Shown: positions 31,604-42,437, numbered from the stretch's first letter. The stretch: DNA of 64,000 nucleotides from Aspidapion aeneum (GCA_963576565.1 OY755047.1:4110431-4174430); one strand, 5' to 3'. Notes: generated from the sequence alone by a model not told the origin. Translations and numbers: made by a program.

Positions 31604-32287
31604 ACACACCTACATGCAATTCTTTTATGTCAACATAAAGAAAATTTCCGCTAGACACTAGAGAAATGGATTAGTCGGATAAAATGTTTTGGAGTCAGCC
31701 GCGGCTCGTGCCGGTGGCGAGCTGAAGACGCACATTATAAATACCGGTACAAACCTTATTCTCTTTTCAAACTTGTTACATCCGAGAACTCATAGAACAT
31801 GCTAGACCAGTTGAAAGGGATAACAAATAGGCCAAAGTGAAACATGCATCCCTGTATACCTACAGGACGTGGTTCCTTTATACAAATAAACAAATAAGGT
31901 TACCATTCAAACAAAGTAAATTACAGGGATTCCTGACAATATTTTTGTTAGAAAAGTATTGAATTTGTCTTTTTTTTCGTGTAAAACAAAAATTGCACAG
32001 TTTTTTCTTTGAGTGTAATAGTACTGCATTACTGTCATTCAGGTTTTGTCGCTTCTTGTTGATATATTTTCTTTGACACAACTTACATCTTGGCAACATT
32101 AAACAGTTTTTGTTGGGTAAGATGAAGTATAAGGAAAACGTAAAATATTCAAATCTCTTACCGCTTAAATAAATGGCCCGTACATCTGTTTGTAAACTTG
32201 GCCAACGTTGCCTGAGGTCTAGATGAAACCGCGCTTTTTTAGACTCACGTGTTTCGTGGTGATAGGCTTTAAATTGTAACCGATTAA

Positions 32288-32416
32288 CCCTCAGATGCAC
32301 CGTAACAACGCTTAGCTAATCCATTCTCCCTCTTTGTGGTTTTGTATGTGAGCAACAAGGACTTAATCGCGATTACACCCATAATCGCGCTTAAGTGCTT
32401 ACGGTGCATATGAGGG
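32288..32416. mobile_element. piggyBac-type MITE, 129 bp, TTAA flanked
   Basis: The terminal repeats CCCTCAGATGCACCGTAA and CCCTCATATGCACCGTAA (17 of 18 match) are inverted, with TTAA immediately outside at 32284-32287 and 32417-32420. CCCT ends and TTAA targets are the signature of the piggyBac superfamily. A second, inner palindrome-like pair ACTTAATCGCGATTA/TAATCGCGCTTAAGT lies inside. Confidence 0.82.
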
Positions 32417-32852
32417 TTAATGTCACAAAGTCACCTTGCAGGCACAAAATTACCATGTTTTACGGTACATAAACAAATCTATCTTGATGTTTTTGAAAAT
32501 GTAACAGCTCATATGAAAATATTTTTTAAAAATTGAGATATAAAATAGCAAAGGTTATTTGGCTTCACTCCATCTCCTTAATCTATAGTTTTTTGGAAAA
32601 AAAAAACATAAAGACATTTTTTTATCACAATAAATCATTTGACTTGTCATGTCAAATTTGTCATTTTTAAAATTAACAGTTTTCCCCCACTTGTCAAACT
32701 TTATAACTGTTATAACATGGAAAGAAAAAACTTTCGTCTAAACATTTTTTGGAGATTTTTTCTTATTTTCATATTTGTCGCTACCCCTTAAAGTTTGATG
32801 CATCGGTCATGATACACCCTGTAGAAATGGACTTAGTTTGTTTTTAACTTAC

Positions 32853-32951
32853 GTCTCAAGCCGCTTCCTCCCGCAACAGGTTCCCCTGTTGCGGGATCTC
32901 TACCCCACCTGGAAGCCATTTCCATGCGCCGTTTGGCAGCTTTGCGTTGTG
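32853..32951 (-). CDS. Host gene, 99-nt basic exon
   Basis: Acceptor TTTTATAG ends at 32952 and donor GTAAGT begins at 32852. The first two bases (CA) complete the Ala codon begun by the Thr/Ala-rich exon. The exon then reads QRKAAKRRMEMASRWGRDPA, TGEPVAGGSGLR, and one base left over that joins the 47-nt exon. No stop in this frame; frame 1 has a TGA and is excluded. The charged KRRMEMASRWGRD segment is the least repetitive part of the protein and the best probe for homologues. Confidence 0.72.
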
Positions 32952-33227
32952 CTATAAAAAAAATGCAAATTAAAAAAATTGTCTTTCGCGGGCTTTTTTA
33001 ATGCAGATTTTATGAGACATGTTTTGATTGATTACAAATGAACCAACACTGCCTGACCTGTTAAAAGACGTAGCGCTGTGAATAGGTCGGCTCTTCAAAA
33101 ATATTTATATAAAGTTAGCAGAACAACTCGGGAAATTGAAAAAAATCATATGCTCATAATTTGCCGTTAATTATCCGTAAATTAGTTGTGAAAACAAAAA
33201 ATTTGCCGTGCCCGTTTTTTAAAAAAA

Positions 33228-33957
33228 TACTCTGCCAATATATGAGCCCCTAAGCTCACACTGGGTACTATAGTTAAAGTGTACGTGTGAGCTAATATAA
33301 CTAAAAACTGAAATATATTTTATTCAACTCCAGACTAAATTACCTTTTGTTTGATACCACACAAGCCATGTTTTGACTTAAACTCAAATTTTTGAAATCT
33401 ACCCCCACCCTTAAAAAAAACAAAAAACTAAAATGTATTTTGTTAAACTCCGGATTCAATTACCTTTCGTTTGATATCAAACACGCCATATTTTCACTTA
33501 AACTCTAATTTTTAAAATATACCCCCACCCTTTTTTTTAAATAAATTAAAATGTATTTTGTTTAACTGCAGACTCAATTACCTTTCCTTTGATATCACAC
33601 ACGCCATATTTTCACATAAACTCTAATTTTTGAAATCAAACCCCACTCTTTTATTTGGTTTGTGTTCGGTGGATTTTGTTCATTTTTAAGTGGGACCATC
33701 TCGACCCAAGACCCAGCCTAGGTACCAAATTTTATTAAAATCGGCCAAGCGGTTTTTGAGTTATGCCCGTTGGTCGTTACAAACAGACATACATACAGAC
33801 AGACAGACAGACAGATAGACAGCGCAACAAAAAGTTTCAAAATCATCTGTTACGCAAAGATATATAAAAATTTTTGAAATCGGAGGAACTTTTTTTTTCT
33901 CGAAAAAATTACGATCACCATAGCTCACACTACTATAGTATAGTATATGTGTGAGCT
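33228..33957 (+). mobile_element. Family H repeat, copy 6
   Basis: Full copy with both end hairpins and three modules. It forms the core of the left arm of the inverted duplication. Confidence 0.7.
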
Positions 33958-33959
33958 AA

Positions 33960-34516
33960 AAATATGGTGCTTTGCTAACTTTATATAAAGTTAGCAGAAC
34001 ACAAACAAAAAAATTTGCCGTGTCCATTTTTTTCAAAAAAATATGTTGTTTTGCTAACTTTATATAAAATTAGCAGAACACCTATAGAAACAATGGATTT
34101 ATCTAAAAAAATTTAAGTTCACAATTTGCCGTTAATAATCCGTAAATTAGTAGTGAATTGTTTCCATAGGTGTTCTGCTAACTTTATAAAAAGTTAGCAA
34201 AACACTATTTTTTTTAAACTAGCATAGCAAATTTTTGTTTTCACAACTAATTTACGGATAACTAACAGCAAATTGTGCACATTTTTAAAAAAAAATAAAT
34301 CCATTATTTCATACGTGTTCTGCTAACTTTATATAAAGTTAGCAAAACACCATTATTTTTTTTAAACGAGCACGACAAATTTTTGTTTTCACAACTAATT
34401 TACGTATAATTAACGGATAATTAACGGCAAATTGTGCACTAAATTTTTTTTTAGATAAATCCATTATTTCTATAGGTGTTCTGCTAACTTTATATAAAGT
34501 TAGCAAAACACCATAT
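33960..34516. repeat. Array of 24-bp palindromes
   Basis: TGCTAACTTTAT followed by its reverse complement occurs, perfect or nearly so, at about 33970, 34049, 34178, 34321 and 34482, with another half at 33105. The spacers alternate blocks like ACAACTAATTTACGGATAA and ATGGATTTATCTAAAAAAA in both orientations. Confidence 0.75.
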
Positions 34517-35025
34517 TTTAGCTCACACATATACTATACTATAGTAGTGTGAGCTATGGTGATCCTAATTTTTTCGAGAAAAAAAAAGTTGCTCCGATTT
34601 CAAAATTTTTTATATATCTTTGCGTTTCAGATGATTTTGAAACTTTTTTGTTGCGCCGTCTGTCTGTCTGTCTGTCTGTCTGTATGTCTGTCTGTAACGA
34701 CCAACGCGCATAACTCAAAAACCGCTTGGCCGATTTTAATGATATTTGGTACATGGGTCGAGATGGTCCCATTTGAAAATGAACAAAATCCACCGAACAG
34801 AAATCAAATAAAAGGGTGGGGGTAGATTTCAAAAATTAGAGTTTATGTGAAAATATGGCGTGTGTGATATCAAACGAAAGGTAATTGAGTCTGCAGTTAA
34901 ACAAAATACATTTTAATTTATTTAAAAAAAAGGTGGGGGTATATTTTAAAAATTAGAGTTTAAGTGAAAATATGGCGTGTGTGATATCAAAGGAAAGGTA
35001 ATTGAGTCCGGAGTTTAACAAAATA

Positions 35026-35030
35026 CATTT
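35026..35030. repeat. BEL target-site duplication, left copy
   Basis: CATTT, repeated at 41892-41896. Five bases is the usual size for BEL/Pao elements. Confidence 0.85.
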
Positions 35031-35511
35031 TGTTAGCTCCCGCTAAATTTCGCGGTTGTTTATATATATTTTTAAAAACACACAACTGTATGAAAGGCAA
35101 AGCGCATTCAGCGTATTTGGACATGCGCACCAACAACCGGGGAGATCATTTGTCAATCGCCTAGAGAAAAGGCGTGTTAATTTCGTTCTCCAACTATTTT
35201 CAAATATCTACACCTGAAAGTGCTTGAATTTTGTGTACTGAAGCATAGAACTAGAAACTTCAACCCTTCAGCTACGTGGTGACATCATTAGATCCATTCG
35301 GGGGCCCCTGGGAACGAGGAGAACTTGACTGCAAAGGAGGTGAGTGCTTGTCTTTGATTACCGTTGTGTGGTTTCAACCATTTTACCTATGGACATTTTG
35401 ATTATTTCGTAAAATCATATCAATATATTTATGTTTGCTCGCGATATCATTAATTAATAATATTTACAGTCCATTCATTGCCTTTAACGTTTTTCTATCC
35501 GTGGGCTAACA
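35031..35511 (+). repeat. BEL 5' LTR
   Basis: 481 bp with terminal TGTTAGC/GCTAACA. TATATATATT at 35061-35070 is a candidate TATA box, placing transcription start roughly 30 bp on. AAAGGAGGTGAGTGC at 35333-35347 contains a strong 5' splice site. Confidence 0.93.
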
Positions 35512-35843
35512 TAAAAGTGTTCCTTCCAGCCGAATTATTTTTAAATAATAAATCCATACGACGGTATTAATAAAATTGCAAGTCGAATAATAACAGGGCG
35601 GTTCAAGGCCGCATCGTCGTTGAAACGTCGAGAGAGAAAGTCGGCCGGCGCAGTACGTGTTTTTGGTCCGCTGCCATGGTAACGGGTCTACTCCGCGTGG
35701 TGTAAACAAATCGAGTAGGAATCAAAACAAAACAAAACAAGAGTTCAGTGGTGTATCATATCATTTCGATATTTAAAACAATTTTTATCAATTGGCGATA
35801 AATTAGTGCATATTTTCGACAATTCGTCATTTTTCTATTTCAG
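35340..35843 (+). other. Probable leader intron of the BEL element
   Basis: The donor GGAG|GTGAGT lies inside the LTR and the acceptor TTTTTCTATTTCAG ends at 35843, 62 bases before the ATG at 35906. Splicing would remove 504 bases, including short upstream ATG frames, from the leader. The donor is kept in the diverged solo LTR (GTAAGT at 31437), which supports selection. Not proven by transcripts. Confidence 0.55.
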
Positions 35844-35905
35844 AAGCATTAATTTAGCGTTAATTGTATATTTACCGACAATTTCGTCATTTCAAAGGTA
35901 AAATC

Positions 35906-38900
35906 ATGTCTGTCAAAAAAGCCGTACAAAAACGCAAGGGTTTTTTATCTGCGATCACCGAGTGTTATGTGTTGTCGCAGACTGCGGAAAAAGATGAAAG
36001 AGCGAGAAACGAGTTTCAAGTGAGGTATGCCGATTTGGATGAAACCTTCGATAAATGCATGCTGGCACATAATGACGTCATTATGTTGCTAGACGACTCG
36101 GACGATGAGGAATTTAAAACGCAGGATGCGATCCTTTCAGAAGCTCGTAAATATTTTTATGCGTGTAAGGGGGTTTACTCTAAAATATTTCCGGTTGAGG
36201 CCCCATCTTTTTCGGGATCATATGTTCGACAAAACGAATACGAAACTCCAAAACTCAAAGAGTTAGGTATTCCCATATTTCGAGGTGATAAAAAATTATG
36301 GCCAAGCTTTTTCGATCTTTTTAATAACATTATAGATCAAAATCAAAGTCTAAGTAACGTTCGAAAACTTCAATATTTATTTTCATATCTCGAGGATGAG
36401 CCTTTAAAATTGATATCAGGGATTAGCTTATCTGATCAAAATTATAAAATTGCTTACGACAAATTAGTCAATAGATATCAAAACAAGCGAGACCTCGCAA
36501 ATGATGCTTTGAGCTCAATTATGAACTCCACCTTAAAAAACGAGTCAGCTAAAGAATTGCGTAATTTAATTGACACCTTTTCTGAATCCCTAGAAATTTT
36601 AAAATCACTTAGCTTTGACGTTGACAGTTGGGACTTTATTATTTTTTTCATTTTATTAGAAAAATTGGATATTCCAACGCGTTCAAATTTCGAAATGAGT
36701 CACGCCAATACTAATACCGAAATTCCCACTTTTCAGTCACTTTTTCAATTTCTAGAAAAAAGATGTAAAGTTTTGGAATCACTTCCTCAATCAACAGCAC
36801 CCAAAAAGGTGCCTATCTATCAAAAATCAAATTCTATGCAAAATCAGTCTGGGCAAAAGCCTACCTATCAAAATTCAAATTCTATGCGAAATCAGTTTGG
36901 GCAAAAGCCTACCTATAAATCATCCAACTCGCCTTTTATAGGACTGGCTGGCACCTCAACTAATTCGAGTACGGGAATAAAATGTTTCCGATGTAATCAA
37001 GGTCACGTGCTTTCGAAATGTCAAACATTTCTTGATCTCTCACCTATCGATCGCCTATCTTTCGTCAAACAGAAAAAATTATGTTTAGCGTGTTTTCATC
37101 CCTTGCATAATGTAGATACGTGCAAATCAAAATATTCATGCAGGACTTGCAATAGTAAAAGGCACCACACTTTAACTCATATCTTAGAAACTAATCAAGC
37201 GTCTGGAAGCCAAGATACTAGTCCTGTCATTCACACACCACCTGTCAATAATCTTCATGTGTCATTAAATGCCTCAGGACCTTCAGGTACCTTTCTTTTA
37301 TGCACCGCCATAATAGATGTTATGGACGGTTGCGGAAATTTTCAACCTGTAAGGGCACTGCTTGATTCTGGATCACAGACTGGATTCATCAGTGAAAAGT
37401 GTATTCAGCGTCTTAATCTTCCTAGGCGAAGTTACACCACTGAAATATTCGGATTAAATCAGATGTCTTCTTTTACTTCCAAAGGGCTCGTTCAATGTCA
37501 CATTAAGCCACAAGGACAAGTCACTCCTTTACTTAATTTCGAAGCAATTGTTGTTCCACAACTATGTTCCAATATGCCTACATTCTCCTTGAACGATAAT
37601 CAGTGGAAACACTTGGGAAACCTTAAACTTGCCGACCCATCTTATTTCAAATCTAGACCTGTGGACCTGGTTATTGGTTGCGAGCTATTCGCACAGATTT
37701 TCAAGGAGGGCAGGGTTCTTGGACAGGTAGGGCAGCCTTCAGCCCTTGAAACTATCTTTGGCTGGGTCGTCATGGGAAAGGTTGACGAAGTAGGTAGTCT
37801 TACGGAACGAACCAGTTGTTTTTTAACGAGTCATTCACCTCCTTTAGAGGTCATTCTCCCTAGGTTTTGGGAAATCGAACATTTGCCTAAAAAACAAATC
37901 TTATCAAAGGAAGAAAAACAGGCAGAATCAATTTTTACTGCTAGTGTAGTACGGCAACCGAGCGGTAGATTCATGGTAGATCTTCCGTTTAAAGATAAAA
38001 TAAACCCTGACCTAGGAAATACTTATCCGCAAGCTTATCGTAGATTTTTACTTCTAGAAAATAGATTAATCAAAAATCCTGATCTGTACACTGCCTATTC
38101 AAATTTCATGCAAGACTATATCGATTCTAATCATATGAGTTTGGTTTTATCTAGTCAACCAAAGGTCGACGTATCGTGTTTTTTAGCACATCATTGCGTT
38201 TTAAAGCCGGAAAGCTTGAGTACAAAATTAAGGGTGGTCTGGGATTGTTCAGCAGTCACCCCAAAAAATATTAGTCTCAATGACACATTGTTATCTGGAC
38301 CGAAACTTCAAAAAGATATTGCTTCTTTACTCCTTACATTTCGTCTTAATCCTATTGCCTACATTGCTGATATCAAACAGATGTTCCGTCAAGTCCTTAT
38401 CAATCCTTATCACCGTCCTTATCAAAGGATATTGTGGAGGTTTTCTCCACAGGACCCACTTTCAGTGTGGGAACTTTCTACTGTCACTTTTGGCATGACA
38501 TGCTCGCCTTTTCTAGCCATGCGTACCTTAAATGAGCTGGCAGAGAGAGAAAAGGAACGTTTTCCTATGGCTAGTACTGTTCTAAAAACGTCAATCTATA
38601 TCGACGATATCTTGGGAACTAGCCCTTCGCTTTCTGAAGCTCTCTCCCTTCAAACAGAACTCAATGATTTGTTGAAGTCGGGGGGATTTGAACTTAAAAA
38701 ATGGGCAAGCAATTGTCCTGAGTTATTGGCAACATTGCCAGAGTCCGATCGTCAAATGCCTCTCTCTTTCGACAAGGAGGAACCCCACTTTATCAAAGTT
38801 TTAGGACTTCAATGGCATCCAAAAAACGACATTTTTTCTTATCAATGCCGAATGAAGGACAAACCCCCAACCAAACGTTCTATTTTATCTATCATAGGAA

Positions 38901-41176
38901 CAATCTTCGACCCCTTAGGTTTTCTTTGTCCCTTGTTGCTACAAGCAAAATTTATTTTGCAACAGTTGTGGATATCGAAAGTAGGCTGGGACGAAGAACC
39001 AGATTCTTCTATCATCGACTCTTGGAACAAACTTCGTTCTGAATTCCCGCTTCTTTCCAATTTTCAATTACCCCGACAAATCAAACTGTCAAAAACCAAT
39101 ACCTGTCAAATCATCGGCTTCTGTGACGCTTCAATTCGAGGCTACGCAGGCGTCGTATATTTTCGTGTAGAAGAGGAAAACAATATATCTGTTTCTCTCA
39201 TATCTGCAAAATCTAGGGTCGCGCCTATAAAGTCACAAACTTTGGCTAGGCTAGAACTCCTAGGCGCATTTCTTTTAAGCGAATTAATTGACTTCGTTTT
39301 ATCTAGCTATGAAGGAAAAATAACTTTTACAAATATCGTTACTTTCTGCGATTCGCAAGTCGTATTGCACTGGCTTTCATCCCCTCCTAATCGCTGGCAA
39401 ACCTTTGTTGGAAATCGCGTCAGTAGAATCCAAGAAATCATCCCCTCAAACTCGTGGCGCTACATTCCTTCTGCTTTGAATGCAGCCGATATTGCGTCAC
39501 GAGGGGCCACCCCTTCACAGCTCATGTCACATGACATGTGGTGGAACGCACCGTCGTTTTTGTGGTCTCCCGAAAACGAATGGCCCGATTTTCATAAACC
39601 AAAAATGCCGATTGATTTCGGAGATATTAATCTGGAGGAAAAGCCAAAAGTCTGTTGCAATGCGATAATTGATGTCAACTTCTTAGATCAGCTTCTTATC
39701 AAATATTCATCTATATCAAAAATTCAACGTATCATTTGCTATGTCCTTCGAATAGTTAACCTTTTTCAAAACCATTCCTATCAAAAACCCACTAAGCCGC
39801 CGGACCAAAAAGTTATTTTTGAGAATATTGTTTTTCCTACCACCGGTGAGATGCAAAGTGCGTTACACCTTCTTATCAAACGCGTTCAAGGTTCTTGTTT
39901 TTCTGAGCTTTTTTCTGCGTTATCTAAGGATAAACCAATACCGAAACCTTTGCGAAAACTTTCACCTTTTCTTGATGAGAATAATATCATTAGAGTCGGT
40001 GGCAGATTACAAAAATCTGACCTTTTGTCTTATTCTGCAAAACACCCCGTCTTACTTTCGAGTGACCATCGTTTAACTACACTTCTTATCGAGTCCGCTC
40101 ATCGACAATATCTTCATCCTGGGTTTAAAACATTACATAATCTGCTTTTACAGCAATTTTGGATATTATCTGCCAGACGGGCAATTCAAAGAACCATATC
40201 CAAGTGCTTGCAATGTTTTAGAATCAACCCTAAACCCTATAGACCGCCCATAATGAGTTCACTTCCCGCTCATCGAATCAATCAGCTTAAACCTTTTTCG
40301 AGTGTAGCTATCGACTTTTGTGGACCTTTCTTTGTGATTCCTCATCGTTACCGTGGTTGTAGAGCTTTCAAATCGTATGTCTGTGTGTTTGTCTGTACGG
40401 CCACACATTGCGTGCATTTGGAATTAACCATGGAACTGTCCACCGAAGGGTTCGTAGGTGCATTCCATCGATTCATTTCTAGACGCGGAAGCGTGACGCA
40501 ATGCTGGTCAGATCAAGGCAGTAATTTTATAGGGTTTCGTAACCAATTACTGGATTACGCAAGAAGTGCTGCCACCAGACTTTCTATTCGTTGGCATCTG
40601 GGACCTCCTCTCAGTCCACATTTCAATGGCCTGGCAGAAGCTGGCGTCAAAAGTTTTAAAACTCACTTTGTACGAGTTGTCGGCGACCAGAAGTTGTCTA
40701 TCATGGAGATGTCCACCCTTACCTGTCGCATAGAAGCCGTACTTAATAGTCGCCCTTTATCTCCTGCCTCTTCAGACCCACACGATCTTCAACCTCTTAC
40801 CCCTGGGCATTTTTTGACACTTGAACCCCTTAATTCAGAAATTCCGGAGTCAGATTTGTCCGAGGTTCCCCTAAATCGGCTCTCGAGATGGCAACTAATC
40901 CAAAAACTACATAATGATTTTTGGAAACGGTATTCTATAGAGTATTTGCATACGCTACAACAGCGACACAAGTGGACTGATTTGTCCCCAAATATCAAAT
41001 TAAATGATTTGGTTATCATAACAAGTGATCACCTTCAATTGCCTTTGAAATGGCCGGTCGGTCGGGTCATCGAACTGCATCCCGGCGGGGACGGTCAGGT
41101 GCGTGTTGCGACGGTAAAAACGGTTACCGGTGTTTATAAGCGGCCAGTTGTAAAACTGTGCCTCTTGCCAAATTAA
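35906..41176 (+). CDS. BEL/Pao Gag-Pol polyprotein
   Basis: 1,756 codons from the ATG at 35906; the open frame upstream to 35864 starts only at TTG. Domains in order, approximate residues: Gag-like DUF1759 (about 110-260, FRGDKKLWPSFFDLF); zinc knuckle CFRCNQGHVLSKC (about 358) and a second Cys/His cluster; aspartic protease with LLDSGSQTGFI (about 485); reverse transcriptase with YIADIKQMF (about 818) and the catalytic YIDDIL (about 898, BEL-type YxDD); RNase H starting GFCDASIRGYAG (about 1070); integrase HHCC finger (about 1398-1440); DDE core with AIDFCGPF, SDQGSNF and GLAEAG (about 1468-1580); and a C-terminal DUF5641-like region with FWKRYSIEYLHTLQQRHKW (about 1670). It copies element RNA into DNA and integrates it. 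All catalytic motifs are intact and no stop is present. Gag and Pol share one frame, as in many BEL elements, and no envelope gene follows. Confidence 0.95.
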   Translation: MSVKKAVQKRKGFLSAITECYVLSQTAEKDERARNEFQVRYADLDETFDKCMLAHNDVIMLLDDSDDEEFKTQDAILSEARKYFYACKGVYSKIFPVEAPSFSGSYVRQNEYETPKLKELGIPIFRGDKKLWPSFFDLFNNIIDQNQSLSNVRKLQYLFSYLEDEPLKLISGISLSDQNYKIAYDKLVNRYQNKRDLANDALSSIMNSTLKNESAKELRNLIDTFSESLEILKSLSFDVDSWDFIIFFILLEKLDIPTRSNFEMSHANTNTEIPTFQSLFQFLEKRCKVLESLPQSTAPKKVPIYQKSNSMQNQSGQKPTYQNSNSMRNQFGQKPTYKSSNSPFIGLAGTSTNSSTGIKCFRCNQGHVLSKCQTFLDLSPIDRLSFVKQKKLCLACFHPLHNVDTCKSKYSCRTCNSKRHHTLTHILETNQASGSQDTSPVIHTPPVNNLHVSLNASGPSGTFLLCTAIIDVMDGCGNFQPVRALLDSGSQTGFISEKCIQRLNLPRRSYTTEIFGLNQMSSFTSKGLVQCHIKPQGQVTPLLNFEAIVVPQLCSNMPTFSLNDNQWKHLGNLKLADPSYFKSRPVDLVIGCELFAQIFKEGRVLGQVGQPSALETIFGWVVMGKVDEVGSLTERTSCFLTSHSPPLEVILPRFWEIEHLPKKQILSKEEKQAESIFTASVVRQPSGRFMVDLPFKDKINPDLGNTYPQAYRRFLLLENRLIKNPDLYTAYSNFMQDYIDSNHMSLVLSSQPKVDVSCFLAHHCVLKPESLSTKLRVVWDCSAVTPKNISLNDTLLSGPKLQKDIASLLLTFRLNPIAYIADIKQMFRQVLINPYHRPYQRILWRFSPQDPLSVWELSTVTFGMTCSPFLAMRTLNELAEREKERFPMASTVLKTSIYIDDILGTSPSLSEALSLQTELNDLLKSGGFELKKWASNCPELLATLPESDRQMPLSFDKEEPHFIKVLGLQWHPKNDIFSYQCRMKDKPPTKRSILSIIGTIFDPLGFLCPLLLQAKFILQQLWISKVGWDEEPDSSIIDSWNKLRSEFPLLSNFQLPRQIKLSKTNTCQIIGFCDASIRGYAGVVYFRVEEENNISVSLISAKSRVAPIKSQTLARLELLGAFLLSELIDFVLSSYEGKITFTNIVTFCDSQVVLHWLSSPPNRWQTFVGNRVSRIQEIIPSNSWRYIPSALNAADIASRGATPSQLMSHDMWWNAPSFLWSPENEWPDFHKPKMPIDFGDINLEEKPKVCCNAIIDVNFLDQLLIKYSSISKIQRIICYVLRIVNLFQNHSYQKPTKPPDQKVIFENIVFPTTGEMQSALHLLIKRVQGSCFSELFSALSKDKPIPKPLRKLSPFLDENNIIRVGGRLQKSDLLSYSAKHPVLLSSDHRLTTLLIESAHRQYLHPGFKTLHNLLLQQFWILSARRAIQRTISKCLQCFRINPKPYRPPIMSSLPAHRINQLKPFSSVAIDFCGPFFVIPHRYRGCRAFKSYVCVFVCTATHCVHLELTMELSTEGFVGAFHRFISRRGSVTQCWSDQGSNFIGFRNQLLDYARSAATRLSIRWHLGPPLSPHFNGLAEAGVKSFKTHFVRVVGDQKLSIMEMSTLTCRIEAVLNSRPLSPASSDPHDLQPLTPGHFLTLEPLNSEIPESDLSEVPLNRLSRWQLIQKLHNDFWKRYSIEYLHTLQQRHKWTDLSPNIKLNDLVIITSDHLQLPLKWPVGRVIELHPGGDGQVRVATVKTVTGVYKRPVVKLCLLPN

Positions 41177-41410
41177 AAGTAATTTTAATTTTCTACCTTT
41201 TACCGGGTATTACAATAGGTTTTTTATTTTTAATTTTTTTTTTTTGAATTTTGTTTGTTTGTTTTGCCTTTTTTCGGGATTTCGTTATCTCTAAATAAAC
41301 TTACGATACTTATCTATTTTCATTCATTTATATTTATCGGTCGATTCTTTTTCTTATATCTATATCTGTCCGGTTGAGATTCTAAATTTGTGTGTTTTGG
41401 AGGGCAGTTA

Positions 41411-41891
41411 TGTTAGCTCCCGCTAAATTTCGCGGTTGTTTATATATATTTTTAAAAACACACAACTGTATGAAAGGCAAAGCGCATTCAGCGTATTTGG
41501 ACATGCGCACCAACAACCGGGGAGATCATTTGTCAATCGCCTAGAGAAAAGGCGTGTTAATTTCGTTCTCCAACTATTTTCAAATATCTACACCTGAAAG
41601 TGCTTGAATTTTGTGTACTGAAGCATAGAACTAGAAACTTCAACCCTTCAGCTACGTGGTGACATCATTAGATCCATTCGGGGGCCCCTGGGAACGAGGA
41701 GAACTTGACTGCAAAGGAGGTGAGTGCTTGTCTTTGATTACCGTTGTGTGGTTTCAACCATTTTACCTATGGACATTTTGATTATTTCGTAAAATCATAT
41801 CAATATATTTATGTTTGCTCGCGATATCATTAATTAATAATATTTACAGTCCATTCATTGCCTTTAACGTTTTTCTATCCGTGGGCTAACA
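41411..41891 (+). repeat. BEL 3' LTR
   Basis: 481 bp, identical to the 5' LTR as read, including the GTGAGT splice donor. It points away from the element into the right piece of family H copy 7. Confidence 0.93.
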
Positions 41892-42437
41892 CATTTTAGT
41901 TTTTTGTTTTTTTTAAGGGTAGGGGTAGATTTCAAAAATTTGAGTTTAAGTCAAAACATGGCTTGTGTGGTATCAAACAAAAGGTAATTTAGTCTGGACT
42001 TAAATAAAATATATTTCAGTTTTTAGTTATATTAGCTCACACGTACACTATAACTATAGTACCTAGTGTGAGCTTAGGGGCCCATATATTGGCAGAGTAT
42101 TTTTTTAAAAAACGGGCCTGGAAAATTTTTTGTTTTCACAACTAATTTACGGATAATTAACTGCAAATTATGAGCATATGATTTCTTTCACTTTCCAAAG
42201 TTATTCCAGCCAACTTTATATACATTAATTTTTTGACTGATTTGTTAACTTAAAAAAATCACTGCAGCTTTAAAACTATATGTATCGCACAGACGTTTTG
42301 AATTTAGATTCGATAAAAATTGAGGTTAAGTCTTAGTAACGACATTCGATCAGTGTCGCCCTCAATGTTTCTATATGCAAAATCTAAAAGACAGCCCTCG
42401 TATTTTGGAATATCCAATAAGCTTCTAAATAACTTAC

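Larger units (their letters stand above)
35031..41891 (+). mobile_element. Intact BEL/Pao LTR retrotransposon, 6,861 bp
   Basis: Two 481-bp LTRs in direct orientation, TGTTAGC to GCTAACA, appear identical as read. A single undamaged ORF lies between them and a 5-bp target duplication lies outside. The leader carries a likely intron (35340-35843). No tRNA-complementary primer site was recognised just after the 5' LTR, and only a weak purine run (GGAGGGCAGTTA) precedes the 3' LTR. All signs point to a recent insertion that may still be able to move. Confidence 0.93.
34519..42099 (-). mobile_element. Family H repeat, copy 7, split by a BEL element
   Basis: Minus-orientation copy. 34519-35030 and 41892-42099 are its two pieces; the whole BEL element lies between them, and CATTT is duplicated at the break. 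Joined conceptually it has three modules, like copies 4 to 6. Confidence 0.78.
33105..42225. repeat. Large inverted duplication enclosing a palindrome array
   Basis: The left arm, about 33105-33957, reads ATATAAAGTTAGCAGAACAA, then TTGCCGTTAATTATCCGTAA, then CCCGTTTTTTAAAAAAA and family H copy 6. The right arm mirrors it: family H copy 7 (minus), TTTTTTTAAAAAACGGG, TTTACGGATAATTAACTGC, and a degraded AACTTTATATAC at about 42220. The BEL element sits inside the right arm. Between the arms lies the palindrome array 33960-34516. Without BEL the unit is about 2.3 kb. Confidence 0.72.

Noticed and set aside
31878..32300. 140-codon minus-strand frame with several Cys pairs
   Set aside because: The first Met lies within the piggyBac-type MITE. 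The Cys spacing does not match a zinc-finger family I can name and there are no splice signals or supporting context. Possibly decayed transposon coding sequence.
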